The notes below the pieces were generated by a model. That model was not told the DNA's origin. It was given only the letters and a program-made list of their open reading frames with translations, and searched no databases. The position numbers were made by a program, and so were the translations under genes. From the NCBI RefSeq assembly GCF_017301735.1, contig NZ_CP071090.1:2532001-2596000 (forward strand): a stretch of DNA of 64,000 bases, read 5' to 3'. Positions 9,084 to 18,913 of the stretch are shown one piece after another. Within the stretch, counting starts at the first letter, position 1. Every line of letters begins with the position of its first letter. The DNA comes from Pyxidicoccus parkwaysis (GTDB lineage Bacteria > Myxococcota > Myxococcia > Myxococcales > Myxococcaceae).

Positions 9084-9157
9084 TGGCCAGGGTCGGACTT
9101 GAACCGACTACCTGCGGATTATGAGACCGCCGCTCTAACCAGGTGAGCTACCTGGCC
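9084..9157 (-). tRNA. tRNA with CAT anticodon (elongator Met, or lysidine-modified Ile2)
   Basis: A 74-nt cloverleaf: acceptor GGCCAGG/CCTGGCC with discriminator A, D-arm GCTC..GAGC, anticodon loop CTCATAA (anticodon CAT), T-arm GTCGG TTCAAGT CCGAC. The CCA end is not encoded. The anticodon stem GCGGT/TCCGC has a U-U mismatch at 31-39. CAT with A73 fits both elongator tRNA-Met and tRNA-Ile2. C4-G69 resembles Ile2 while A5-U68 resembles Met, so the charge identity is left open, with Met as the default. Not initiator: the acceptor 1-72 is paired and three G-C pairs flanking the loop are absent. Confidence 0.93.
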
Positions 9158-9171
9158 ACAAAGTGCTGCCC

Positions 9172-9200
9172 CCTATACCGGGCCGGACGGGCCGCCGCAA
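9172..9200 (-). promoter_or_regulatory. sigma-70-type promoter of the CAT tRNA
   Basis: On the minus strand TTGCGG (9200-9195), a 17-bp spacer, and TATAGG (9177-9172). The predicted start is about 7 bp upstream of the mature tRNA 5' end at 9157. Spacing and position are ideal for a stable-RNA gene. Confidence 0.7.
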
Positions 9201-9477
9201 GGGCTTCGACGCGGGATAACCCCAGATGGCAACGCCCTTCTTTCCCCAAGGGCGCGCCTGGAGGGGCAGCCGGTCCGTCCGGCAAGCCAGCGAGGGGAAG
9301 GGGAGACTCCCAGCTCGAAGCCCCCTGGTGGCATGCGCCGGGGCGGGGGGACACCAGACCCGGACTCACAGGATTTGTGCCAATATGAGCAATACATTGA
9401 TTTCACAGTGCTGATTTGGGTCGCGACAATTGCATACCAAGCCACTACACTGACAGCATAGGTGGAATTGTGCCGGA

Positions 9478-12400
9478 TTGACGGATAAGGCCTCTCCCCT
9501 TCACACTCGCGGGCTCTCTTCCCTCGCGAGGCAATTCTTGTTCAAACGCAGTCGGTGGCTCATCGCGACCTCCGCGGTCTCGTTGGTCCTTGTCGTGGCC
9601 CTGCCCACGGGTGCCAGCGCGTACAAGCGCTGGAAGTCGCGCACGGCGCGCACGAAGCTGGCCAACTTCCTCCATGACCCGAGTGCCGGCGAATACTCCG
9701 CGGAGGTGCTCAGCGAGCTGAGCGAGTCGCGCGAGGAGTCGGAGCCCGAGGAGGGCGAGGCCGACGGTGACGACCCGCTGCGGCGCATGCTCGCGGCGCG
9801 GATGATGTGGGGCGTGCCCACCGCGGAGGTGCTGGAGCACCAGGCCCGCGTCGCGCACGAGGAATCCCAGCGCTGGGCGCCCATGCTGCCCCGTGCGCCC
9901 CGGCCGTGGGACTGGTTCGCCGCGGCAGGTGACAAGGCCGCCGCGCCGCTCTCGGCCATGTCCTGGGTGAACCTGGGGCCCACCAACGCGAGCTTCCAAT
10001 ACAACGGCACGCTCTATAGCGAGGTGGACTCGGGCCGCGTCTCCGGCATCGCCGTCCATCCCGCGGATTCGCAGGTGGTGTACCTGGCCACGAGCGGCGG
10101 CGGCCTGTGGAAGACGTTCAACTTCGGCGTGGCGAACCCCACCTGGTACCCGGTGAGCGACGCCATGGGCAGCCTCGCCATCGGCGCCATGGACCTGGAC
10201 CCGAGCAACCCGGACACGCTCTACGTGGGCGTGGGCGACTTCGTGGACACGCCGGGCGGGCAGGTGGTGAAGACGCAGGACGGCGGCGCCACGTGGGGCG
10301 CGCCGGTGAGCCTCTCCGGTACATACCCCGTCGGCGCCGGCGGCCTCGCCGTGAAGGCGCTGCGCATCCGCGCCCTGAAGGTGGACCCCGCCAACTCCAA
10401 CATCGTGCTGGTGGGCACGGACGTGGGCCTCTTCCGCTCCACCGACGCGGGCGCGAGCTTCAGCCTGGTGGACCTGCCCAACCAGGGCACCACCCAGAAG
10501 CCCGAGGGCATCTGGACCATCGTCTACACGGGCGCCGTCAACGGGGTGAGCCGCTGGGCGCTCAGCGGCACGTATGCGTGCGCGCAGAATACGCGGCCTC
10601 CGGACGCGGGCTACGGCCAGGCGTCGGGCGCCACCGGCTGCACCGCGGGCAACCCGGGTGACATCTGGACGAGCACCGACGCGGGCGCGACGTGGAGCTC
10701 GCGCAAGGCGGCGGGCACCATCCCCACCACGGCCGTGGGCCGGATTACGTTGGGCGCGGGCACGCCGTCCACCGCCGTCCCGCCGGTGACGGTGGTGTAC
10801 GCGCAGCTCGGCAACCAGGACGAGTACAACGCCCCCGCGGGCGCGGGCTACTGGCGCTCCAACACCTCGGGCACCAACTGGACGGCCATCAACGGCACGC
10901 TGGCCAACCAGACCAACTCCGTGGGCGGCTCGCGCGACTGCGGCACCGTCAACGTGAATGCCGCTCAGGCCTGGTACAACTCCGCCGTGGCGGTGGACCC
11001 CGCCAATGACAACAACGTGCTCATCGGCGGCATGTTGTGCGGCCTGCGCACCACCAACGGCCTGTCCGCCACGCCCACGTGGGAGAACGTGTCGCACTGG
11101 CTGCCCAGCAGCGGCGCGGCCACCGTCACAGGCGGCACGCTGGACTACGTGCACGCGGACTGGCACGCGGCGCTCGTCATCCGCACCGGCACGGGCTACG
11201 TGGCCATGGCCGGCACGGACGGCGGCCTCTTCGTGTCGAAGAACCTCTTCAACGCCACGCCGCCGCAGGTGGTGTGGGACGGGCAGAACCGCGGCATCGT
11301 CACGCACCTGAGCTACTCGGTGGCCTCGGGAGACCCGGCCACGGGCAATCCATACGTGGCCTACACGGGCCTGCAGGACAACGGCACGCGCTTCCGCGAC
11401 CCGGCCGCGGGCGCCAGCTCCACCACCTTCAACCAGGTCATCGGCGGTGACGGCTTCGGCGCGGCGGCCTCGCGAGACGCGGCCACGGGCGCCGCCATCT
11501 ACTGGGCGAGCGTCAACGGCAGCCGCCGCTACTGCGTGCCCTCGTCCACCAACAGCTTCTGCAACGCCGGGACGGCGTGGACCACGAAGAACGCCACGCC
11601 GCTGTCCACCACCACCTGCTCCACCGAGGGCCAGCCCTTCACCATGCGCTATGCGCTGGCGCCGGCCAGCCCCAACGTCAACACGGTGCTGAGCGCCACC
11701 AACAGCGCGGTGCACCGGGTGAGCGGCACGGGTGCATGGCAGGCCATCAGCCCCTGCCTCAGTGGCTACACGCGCACGCTCTCCGCCTCGGATACGACGG
11801 ACGGCCTGTACGCCGTGGCGATGAGCGGCGGCCGCTTCTACGTCACCAGCAACTGCCAGGGCACCACCACCGCGTGCACCTGGACGCAGAGCAGCGTGAT
11901 GGGGTTCGACGTCAACGGCGACGGCACCATCGCCCTCAACGAGAAGGTCTCCTACGCCACCCTCGTGGGCTTCCCGCCCACCACGCCGGCGGGGAAGAAC
12001 CCGGGCGACGTGTACGTGGCGGCGAGCGCGGCGCCCATCACCGGGGACGCTCTCACCGTGGTTCCGGACGAGCTGGGCCACCTCTTCATCACCCAGGACC
12101 GCGGCGCCACGTGGGCGCCGCTGCACGGCAACGGCACCGGCTTTGATTTGCCCAACGTGGGCATCAACGTCGTGCGCTACGACCCGTCGGACCTGACCAA
12201 CAACACGATTTTCGTGGGCACCCAGCTGGGCGTGTACCGCACCACGGACGGCGGCCTGACGTGGCGCCGCTTCGGCGTGGGCCTGCCGCTGGTGAGCGTG
12301 GTGGACATGTTCCTCAGCCGCACCGGCGCCATGATGCGCGTGGCCACCTATGGCCGCGGGCTGTGGGAAATCTACCCGTCCGCCACCGCCGAGAAGGGCG

Positions 12401-12600
12401 TCAACGGCAACGGTGACTGGAACCGCGACCAGAAGCTGGACTTCGTGGACCTCGCCGCCACCGCCACCCGGTTGGGCACCAGCCCGACCACCACGGCGTT
12501 GCCCTACTACGACTGGAACACCGACATCGTCGGCACGGTGAACGGCACCGACTCCGCCGACCTCACCGAGCTGCTCAACCGCATCGGAGGCCGCCCGTGA
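9478..12600 (+). CDS. secreted BNR/sialidase-type beta-propeller protein with C-terminal dockerin-like module
   Basis: 1040 aa from TTG 9478, preceded by AGGTGG at 12 bp; no better ATG/GTG precedes the signal sequence. Residues ~24-48 form an export signal (RSRW, hydrophobic core, TGASA). The body has repeated Asp-box-like motifs (TQDGGATWG, STDAGASF, STDAGATWSS, TQDRGATWAP, TTDGGLTWRR), each preceded by 'DPxNPxxLYVG', the hallmark of a VPS10/Ycf48/sialidase propeller. No sialidase catalytic set is evident. The last ~65 residues have two Ca-loop-like repeats, DWNRDQKLDFVDLAA and DWNTD..NGTDSADLTELLNRIG, as in dockerins. The next gene overlaps by 4 bp, so the two surface proteins are co-translated and may interact. 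Confidence 0.85.
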   Translation: MTDKASPLHTRGLSSLARQFLFKRSRWLIATSAVSLVLVVALPTGASAYKRWKSRTARTKLANFLHDPSAGEYSAEVLSELSESREESEPEEGEADGDDPLRRMLAARMMWGVPTAEVLEHQARVAHEESQRWAPMLPRAPRPWDWFAAAGDKAAAPLSAMSWVNLGPTNASFQYNGTLYSEVDSGRVSGIAVHPADSQVVYLATSGGGLWKTFNFGVANPTWYPVSDAMGSLAIGAMDLDPSNPDTLYVGVGDFVDTPGGQVVKTQDGGATWGAPVSLSGTYPVGAGGLAVKALRIRALKVDPANSNIVLVGTDVGLFRSTDAGASFSLVDLPNQGTTQKPEGIWTIVYTGAVNGVSRWALSGTYACAQNTRPPDAGYGQASGATGCTAGNPGDIWTSTDAGATWSSRKAAGTIPTTAVGRITLGAGTPSTAVPPVTVVYAQLGNQDEYNAPAGAGYWRSNTSGTNWTAINGTLANQTNSVGGSRDCGTVNVNAAQAWYNSAVAVDPANDNNVLIGGMLCGLRTTNGLSATPTWENVSHWLPSSGAATVTGGTLDYVHADWHAALVIRTGTGYVAMAGTDGGLFVSKNLFNATPPQVVWDGQNRGIVTHLSYSVASGDPATGNPYVAYTGLQDNGTRFRDPAAGASSTTFNQVIGGDGFGAAASRDAATGAAIYWASVNGSRRYCVPSSTNSFCNAGTAWTTKNATPLSTTTCSTEGQPFTMRYALAPASPNVNTVLSATNSAVHRVSGTGAWQAISPCLSGYTRTLSASDTTDGLYAVAMSGGRFYVTSNCQGTTTACTWTQSSVMGFDVNGDGTIALNEKVSYATLVGFPPTTPAGKNPGDVYVAASAAPITGDALTVVPDELGHLFITQDRGATWAPLHGNGTGFDLPNVGINVVRYDPSDLTNNTIFVGTQLGVYRTTDGGLTWRRFGVGLPLVSVVDMFLSRTGAMMRVATYGRGLWEIYPSATAEKGVNGNGDWNRDQKLDFVDLAATATRLGTSPTTTALPYYDWNTDIVGTVNGTDSADLTELLNRIGGRP

Positions 12601-15600
12601 GCCGCGCCTCCCCTCGTGCTTCCCTGGAGATGTCTGCCTTGAGCCTGAAGAACCTGGTGCTGCTCGTCTTCACGAGCGCGCTCATCCTGACCGGTTGCGG
12701 CGGCGGCTCTCCCCCCGCGCCGCCGAACCCGGGCACGCCGACAGCGAAGAAGCTCGCCTTCACGGTGCAGCCCTCGGGCGCGGCGTCGGGCGTGGCGCTG
12801 TCCCCCGCGGTGCAGGTGACGGTGCAGAGCGCGGATGGGAAGACGATTCCCGGCGCGAAGGCCACCGTGACGCTGGCCCTGAAGGCCAACCCCGCCGGGG
12901 GCACCCTCGCCGGCGCCGCGCCGGTGCAGGCCACCCAGGGCGTGGCCACCTTCGCCGGCCTCTCGCTGGACAAGGCGGGCGGGGGCTACACCCTCGTCGC
13001 GCACGCGGACGGGCTGGAGGACGCGGAGAGCCAGCCCTTCGCCATCTCCGCCGGCCCGGCCCATCAGCTCGCCTTCGCGGACGAGCCCGGTGAGCTGGAG
13101 GCGGGCGGCACCTTCGCCCCGCCGGTGCGCGTGGCCGTGCGCGACGCCGCCGGCAACCCGGTGACGTCGGGCACGCCCGTCACGCTGGCGCTGGGCGCCA
13201 ATCCGGCGGGGGGAACCTTCTCCGGCACGCTGAAGGTGACTTCGGCGGACGGCGTGGCCGTCTTCCCGGAGCTGTCGCTGGACAAGGCGGGTGAGGGCTA
13301 CACCCTCGTCGCCAGCGCGCAGGGGCTCGACTCCGTCACCAGCCGCGCGTTCCGCGTGAAGCCCGGCAAGGCGAAGTCGCTGGCCTTCGTCACCCAGCCC
13401 TCGGCCACCGTCGCGGGGCAGGCCGTCACTCCGGCCGTGCAGGTGCGGCTGGTGGATGCGCATGGCAACACCGCCACGGGCACCGCGGGCGACGTCACCC
13501 TGGCGCTCGGCGCCAATGCCACCGGCGCCACGCTGGACGGCACCGTCACCGTGGCGGCCGTGGACGGCCTGGCCAGCTTCACGGACCTGTCGGTGGCGAG
13601 GGCGGGGGACTACACCCTCGCCGCCTCCAGCGCGGGGCTGACGGGTGCCACGTCGAACAGCTTCACTGTCACCTCGGGCACGGGCATGCGGCTCGCCTTC
13701 CGCGCGCAGCCCCTGGGCGCGGTGGCGGGCAGTGACTTCGCCCCGGCGGTGGAAGTCGTCGTGCAGGACGCGCGCGGCAACGTGGCCGGTGGCTTCAGCG
13801 GCCCGGTGACGGTGGCGCTCGACGCCAACCCCACCGGGGACACGCTGCGCGGCACCCTCACCGTCAACGCGGTGGCCGGCGTGGCCCGCTTCGAGGCGCT
13901 GTCCCTCACGCGGGCGGGCGCGGGCTACTCGCTCGCGGCCACCTCGCCGGGCCTGGCGCCCGCGGGCTCGCTGCCCTTCGACGTGACGGCGGCCCCGGCG
14001 GCACGGCTCGTCTTCGCGCTGCAGCCGTCCGGCCAGGGCGCGGGCGTGGTGCTGACTCCTGCTCCGCGCGTGGCCGTGCAGGACGCCTTCGGCAACCCCG
14101 TGTCGTCCTCCACCGCCGCCATCACCGTGGCGCTGTCGGGCGGCACGCCGGGCGCGGTGCTCGGTGGCACGGCCACCGTCAGCGCCGTGGGTGGCGAGGC
14201 CACCTTCGCGGGCCTCTCCGTGGACCGGAAGGGTTCCGGCTATACGTTGGCCGCCTCGTCGCCGGGCCTCACCGGCGCCACGTCGGCGTCCTTCGACATC
14301 CTCCACGGCGCGCCGGTGAAGCTGGCCTTCCTTGCGCAGCCGGGCACCGCCACGGCGGGCGCGGCCCTCAACCCCGCGGTGAAGGTGGTGGTCCAGGACG
14401 TGAACGGGGACACCGCCAGCACCTCCGTCTTCGACGTGACGGTGGCGCTGGGCGCCAACGCGGCGGGCGGCTCGCTGTCCGGCACGCGCACCGTCACCAC
14501 GGTGGACGGCGTGGCCACCTTCGCGAGCCTGTCGCTGGACAAGGCGGGCACCGGCTACACGCTGGTGGCGAGCGCCACCAACCTGACTTCGGCCACCTCC
14601 TCGGCCTTCGACGTGACGCATGGCGGGGCGGCGCGGCTGTCCTTCCGCGCGCAGCCGTCGAATGCCGCCGCAGGCGTGTCCTTCAGCCCGGCGGTGGAGG
14701 TGTCCGTGCTGGACGCGTCCGGCAACATCGTGACGTCGTCCTCGGCGGCCATCACCCTGGCCCTGGGCAACAACCCGGGCAGCGCCACGCTGTCCGGCAC
14801 CTTGACGGTGAACGCGGCGGCGGGCGTGGCCACCTTCGCGGGCCTGTCGCTGGACAAGGCGGGCAGTGGCTACACGCTGGCGGCCAGCGCCCAGGGGCTG
14901 ACGGGGGCCACCTCCGCGGCCTTCGACATCCAGGCCTCCGTGCCCAGCCGGCTCGCCTTCCACGTCGCGCCGTCCAACGCGCCCGCGGGCGAGGCGCTCA
15001 GCCCCGCTGTCGTGGTGCGCATCGAGGACGCCTTCGGCAACCGCACGGCGTCCACCGCCAGCATCGCCATCGCGCTCGGGGGCAACTCCTCCGGAGCCAC
15101 GCTGTCCGGCACGCTCGCCGTGGCGGCCGTGGCGGGTGAGGCCACCTTCTCCTCGCTGTCCCTCGACAAGGTGGGCACGGGCTACACGCTCACCGCGTCC
15201 TCGCCGGGCCTCGCCCCGGCGACGTCGGGCGCGTTCGACATCAGCGCCAACACCGCCACGCAGCTCGCCTTCACGGCGCAGCCGTCCGACGTGGCGGCGG
15301 GCACGGCCCTGTCCCCCTCGGTGCAGGTGACGCTGCTCGACGCCTTCGGCAACCGCGTGGACTCCAGCGCGAGCGTGACGCTGGCCCTGGGCGCCAACCC
15401 GGGCGGCGCCACGCTGTCCGGCGTGCGCACGGTGAATTCCGTCAATGGCCGTGCGACCTTCTCCGGGCTGTCGCTCGACAAGGTGGGCACGGGCTACACG
15501 CTCGTCGCCACGTCTTCGGGCGTGACGGATGCCACGTCCTCGGCCTTCGACGTGCGGCCCGGCGCGGCGGCGCGGCTCGCCTTCCGCGTGCAGCCGTCCA

Positions 15601-18600
15601 CGGTGGTGGCGGGCGCTCCCTTCAGCCCCTCGCTGGAGGTGCTGGTGCTGGACGCCTTCGACAACCGCACCGCGTCCACGGCGCAGGTGACGGTGGCCCT
15701 GAACGACAACCCCGGTGGGGCCACGCTGTCCGGCACCGCCACTCAGAACGCGGCCGCGGGTGTCGCCACGTTCGATGTGTCGCTCGACAAGGCGGGCACC
15801 GGCTACACGCTGGTGGCTACGTCCCCGGGCCTCACGGATGCCACATCCTCGGCCTTCGACGTGCAGCCCGCCGAGGCGGCACGGCTCGCCTTCACGGCGC
15901 AGCCGTCCAACGCCACCGCGGGCGAGGCCCTGGCTCCGGCCGTCGAGGTGACGGTGCAGGACGCCTTCGGCAACACGGTGCCGTCTGCGACGACCATCAC
16001 CCTGGCGCTGGGCGACAACCCGGGCGGCGGGACGCTGGGCGGTACGCGCTCCGTTGATTCGGCGGCGGGCGTGGCCGGCTTCTCCACGCTCACCGTGGAC
16101 CGGGCTGGCGCGGGCTACACGCTGGTTGCCAGCGCCGAGGGCCTCACGCCGGCCACCTCGTCCACCTTCGCCATCAGCGCGGCCGAGGCAGACCGGCTCG
16201 CCTGGCGCGTGCAGCCGTCCAACACCGTGGCCGGCGAGGCCATCACACCCGCCGTCGAAGTCGAGGTGCAGGACCGCTTCGGCAACACGGTGACGGACAG
16301 CCCCGCCGTCGTCACGGTGGAGCTCGGCACCACGCCGGGTGGCGGTCCCCTCTCCGGCACGCTGGAGCAGACCACCGACCAGGGCGTGGCCCGCTTCGCC
16401 ACGCTGACCCTGACGAAGGTGGCGGCGGACTACACGCTGGTGGCCTCCTCGCCGGGGCTCGCCTCCGTCAGCTCCTCGCCCTTCGACGTGACGCCGGCCC
16501 CCGCGGCGGCGCTCGCCTTCACGGTGCAGCCGTCGAACGTGGTGGCGGGTGCGGCCATCACCCCGTCGGTGGCGGTGGTGGTGCGGGACGCGTTCGGCAA
16601 CACGGCGACGTCCAGTACCGCGACGCTCCAGCTCGCGCTGGGCAGCAACCCCGGTGGCGGCACGCTGTCCGGGACGCTGTCGGTGGACGCCTCGGGTGGC
16701 GCGGCCAGCTTCCCGGGCATCTCGGTGAACAAGGCGGGCGCGAGCTACACCCTCACCGTCTCCTCGCCGGGGCTGACCTCCGCTGACTCCTCCGCGTTCG
16801 ACGTGACGCCGGGCGCGGCGGCGGCGCTCGCCTTCACGGTGCAGCCGTCCGACGTGACGGCCGGCGGCGCCATCACCCCCTCGGTGGCGGTGAGCGTCGT
16901 GGATGCGAATGGCAACACGGTGACCACGGCGACGAACAGCATCACCATGGCCATTGGCAACAACCCGGGCGTGGGCATCCTCAACGGCACCAAGACGGTG
17001 AGCGCGGTGAGCGGTACCGCCACCTTCCCGGGCCTGTCCATCACCAAGACGGGCGAGGGCTACACGCTCACCGCCGCGGCCTCGGGCTTCACCACCCGCA
17101 CCAGCGCGGCCTTCAACGTGACGCCGGGCGCGGCCACCTCGCTGGCCTTCTATACGAATCCGCCCAACGTGGTGACGGCCGGCGCGGCCATCACCCCCTC
17201 GGTGAAGGTGGGCGTGCGTGACTCCTTCGGCAACACGGTGACGGGCTCCACCGCGAGCATCACCCTGTCGCTGTCCGCCAATCCGGGTGGCTCCACGCTG
17301 GGCGGCACGCTCACCGCCAACGCGGTGGACGGCGTGGCCACCTTCCCGGACCTCACGCTGGACAAGGCGGCCAACAACTACCGCTTCGCCGCCGCCTCCA
17401 CGGGCCTCACCAGCAACACCTCCTCGCTCTTCATCGTGCAGGCGGGCGCGGCCAGCAAGCTCGCCTTCACCACCCAGCCGGCCAACGTGACGGCGGGGGC
17501 CACCTTCAGCACGTCGGTGAAGGTGACGGTGCAGGACGCCTTCGGCAACGTGGTGACGACGCCGTCCATCAACGTGGGCATCGTCATCGGCAACAACCCG
17601 GGAGGCGCCACGCTGGGCGGCACCAGCACGGTCGCCACCGCCTCGGGCGTGGCGACGTTCTCCAATCTCACCCTCAGCAGGACGGGCACGGGCTACACGC
17701 TGGTGGCCTCCTCGGGCACCCTCCCGGCCGTCGCCTCCACCGCCTTCGACGTGAGCGCGGGCGCGGCGAGCCAGCTCGTCTTCACCGTCGCGCCCACGAA
17801 CACCACCGCGGGCGCGTCCTTTACCCCGGACGTGCAGGTGGGCGTGCGGGACGCGAGCGGCAACCCGGTGACGAGCTCCACCGCGAGCATCACCCTGGCC
17901 CTGGGCAACAACCCGGGTGGGGGCACCCTGGCGGGGACCACCACCGTCACCGCGGTGGGCGGGGTGGCTACCTTCCCGGGCGTGTCACTGGCCCGGGCCG
18001 GCACCGGCTATACGCTCACCGCGAGCAGCACCGGCCTGGCCGCCGCCACCAGCGTGACCTTCGACGTCGCGCCGGGCGCGGGCACCCAGCTCGCATTCAC
18101 CGTCCAGCCGTCGCGCGCCTTCGCCAACCAGCCCATCACCCCGGCGGTCCGGGTGTCGGTGCTGGATGCGTTCGGCAACGTCAGCACGGGCGCTTCGAAC
18201 ACGGTGACGGTGGCCCTGGGCAACAACCCGGGGAGCGCCACGCTGGGGGGCACCCTCGGCGTGTCCGCCGTCAGCGGCGTGGCGTCCTTCGCGGACCTGG
18301 TGCTGAACGCGATGGGGACGGGCTACACGCTCACCGCGAGCTCGGGCACGCTCACCGCCGCCACCAGCGTCGCCTTCGACGTGGTGAGCGCGGGAGGCAG
18401 GTTCGTCTACGTGGACCCTGCGGTGGGAGGGCGCAGGATTGCCCTGGTGCGCAACCCGTCCTCCACGGACACCACAGCGGTGCTGGACCTGGTGGCGATG
18501 GAGGACCTCACGGGCTACTCGGTGGGCATGAACCTGCCGGTGGACACGAGCCTGGTGCAGGCCAACTCCACGTTGATGGTGCCGGGCGATGCGCTGCCGG

Positions 18601-18902
18601 CGGGCACGGCGCCGACGGCTGCCTATGGGAAGCTGCCGTCTAGCGGCCCGCTGGCGGGCGTGCTCACCTCGGGCCAGAGCCAGAAGGTGTCGGGTCCGGG
18701 CGCGGTGGCGGGTGACACGGCCATTGCCGCGGGCTCGGTCCTCTACACGGTGCGGATGGACCTGAAGCCGGGTGCCACGACGGGTGTGGTGTTCGACGGT
18801 GCGGCGCTCGGGCCGAAGTTCAACGCGCTGCTGCGCGACAGGCTCGGCGCTGACGTGGTGAACCAGAGCGGGTTCGCCATCGGTCGGCTCGAGGTGCAGT
18901 AG
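12597..18902 (+). CDS. giant lipoprotein with 18 tandem Ig-like repeats and a cohesin-like C-terminus
   Basis: 2101 aa. GTG 12597 overlaps the upstream stop (GTGA) and has GGAGG 6 bp before it. Residues 12-34 are a lipoprotein signal ending in the lipobox LTGC (Cys34), so the mature protein is membrane-anchored. Residues ~51-1929 are 18 repeats of ~104 aa, each of the form (K/A)RLAFxxQPSN..AG....P.V.V.V.DA.GN.V..S...(V/I)TLALG.NPGG.TLSGT.TV....GVATF..LSLDKAG.GYTL.A.S.GLT.ATS..FDV, an invasin/Big-like beta-sandwich. The last ~170 residues (GGRFVYVDP onward) lack the repeat; a TGYSVGMNLPVD strand pattern suggests a cohesin-like sandwich. Likely a long surface stalk displaying or holding the propeller protein (inference). 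Confidence 0.85.
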   Translation: MSRASPRASLEMSALSLKNLVLLVFTSALILTGCGGGSPPAPPNPGTPTAKKLAFTVQPSGAASGVALSPAVQVTVQSADGKTIPGAKATVTLALKANPAGGTLAGAAPVQATQGVATFAGLSLDKAGGGYTLVAHADGLEDAESQPFAISAGPAHQLAFADEPGELEAGGTFAPPVRVAVRDAAGNPVTSGTPVTLALGANPAGGTFSGTLKVTSADGVAVFPELSLDKAGEGYTLVASAQGLDSVTSRAFRVKPGKAKSLAFVTQPSATVAGQAVTPAVQVRLVDAHGNTATGTAGDVTLALGANATGATLDGTVTVAAVDGLASFTDLSVARAGDYTLAASSAGLTGATSNSFTVTSGTGMRLAFRAQPLGAVAGSDFAPAVEVVVQDARGNVAGGFSGPVTVALDANPTGDTLRGTLTVNAVAGVARFEALSLTRAGAGYSLAATSPGLAPAGSLPFDVTAAPAARLVFALQPSGQGAGVVLTPAPRVAVQDAFGNPVSSSTAAITVALSGGTPGAVLGGTATVSAVGGEATFAGLSVDRKGSGYTLAASSPGLTGATSASFDILHGAPVKLAFLAQPGTATAGAALNPAVKVVVQDVNGDTASTSVFDVTVALGANAAGGSLSGTRTVTTVDGVATFASLSLDKAGTGYTLVASATNLTSATSSAFDVTHGGAARLSFRAQPSNAAAGVSFSPAVEVSVLDASGNIVTSSSAAITLALGNNPGSATLSGTLTVNAAAGVATFAGLSLDKAGSGYTLAASAQGLTGATSAAFDIQASVPSRLAFHVAPSNAPAGEALSPAVVVRIEDAFGNRTASTASIAIALGGNSSGATLSGTLAVAAVAGEATFSSLSLDKVGTGYTLTASSPGLAPATSGAFDISANTATQLAFTAQPSDVAAGTALSPSVQVTLLDAFGNRVDSSASVTLALGANPGGATLSGVRTVNSVNGRATFSGLSLDKVGTGYTLVATSSGVTDATSSAFDVRPGAAARLAFRVQPSTVVAGAPFSPSLEVLVLDAFDNRTASTAQVTVALNDNPGGATLSGTATQNAAAGVATFDVSLDKAGTGYTLVATSPGLTDATSSAFDVQPAEAARLAFTAQPSNATAGEALAPAVEVTVQDAFGNTVPSATTITLALGDNPGGGTLGGTRSVDSAAGVAGFSTLTVDRAGAGYTLVASAEGLTPATSSTFAISAAEADRLAWRVQPSNTVAGEAITPAVEVEVQDRFGNTVTDSPAVVTVELGTTPGGGPLSGTLEQTTDQGVARFATLTLTKVAADYTLVASSPGLASVSSSPFDVTPAPAAALAFTVQPSNVVAGAAITPSVAVVVRDAFGNTATSSTATLQLALGSNPGGGTLSGTLSVDASGGAASFPGISVNKAGASYTLTVSSPGLTSADSSAFDVTPGAAAALAFTVQPSDVTAGGAITPSVAVSVVDANGNTVTTATNSITMAIGNNPGVGILNGTKTVSAVSGTATFPGLSITKTGEGYTLTAAASGFTTRTSAAFNVTPGAATSLAFYTNPPNVVTAGAAITPSVKVGVRDSFGNTVTGSTASITLSLSANPGGSTLGGTLTANAVDGVATFPDLTLDKAANNYRFAAASTGLTSNTSSLFIVQAGAASKLAFTTQPANVTAGATFSTSVKVTVQDAFGNVVTTPSINVGIVIGNNPGGATLGGTSTVATASGVATFSNLTLSRTGTGYTLVASSGTLPAVASTAFDVSAGAASQLVFTVAPTNTTAGASFTPDVQVGVRDASGNPVTSSTASITLALGNNPGGGTLAGTTTVTAVGGVATFPGVSLARAGTGYTLTASSTGLAAATSVTFDVAPGAGTQLAFTVQPSRAFANQPITPAVRVSVLDAFGNVSTGASNTVTVALGNNPGSATLGGTLGVSAVSGVASFADLVLNAMGTGYTLTASSGTLTAATSVAFDVVSAGGRFVYVDPAVGGRRIALVRNPSSTDTTAVLDLVAMEDLTGYSVGMNLPVDTSLVQANSTLMVPGDALPAGTAPTAAYGKLPSSGPLAGVLTSGQSQKVSGPGAVAGDTAIAAGSVLYTVRMDLKPGATTGVVFDGAALGPKFNALLRDRLGADVVNQSGFAIGRLEVQ
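12747..18384 (+). repeat. array of 18 ~312-bp coding repeats
   Basis: Direct tandem repeats inside the giant lipoprotein gene, unit ~303-315 bp. Repeat starts are marked by codons for LAFTVQPS-type segments near 12750, 13070, 13380, 13690 and so on to about 18090. Units are clearly homologous but not identical, so some divergence has followed duplication. Such arrays change length by recombination and are prone to misassembly. Confidence 0.85.
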
Positions 18903-18913
18903 CTGAGATTGGG

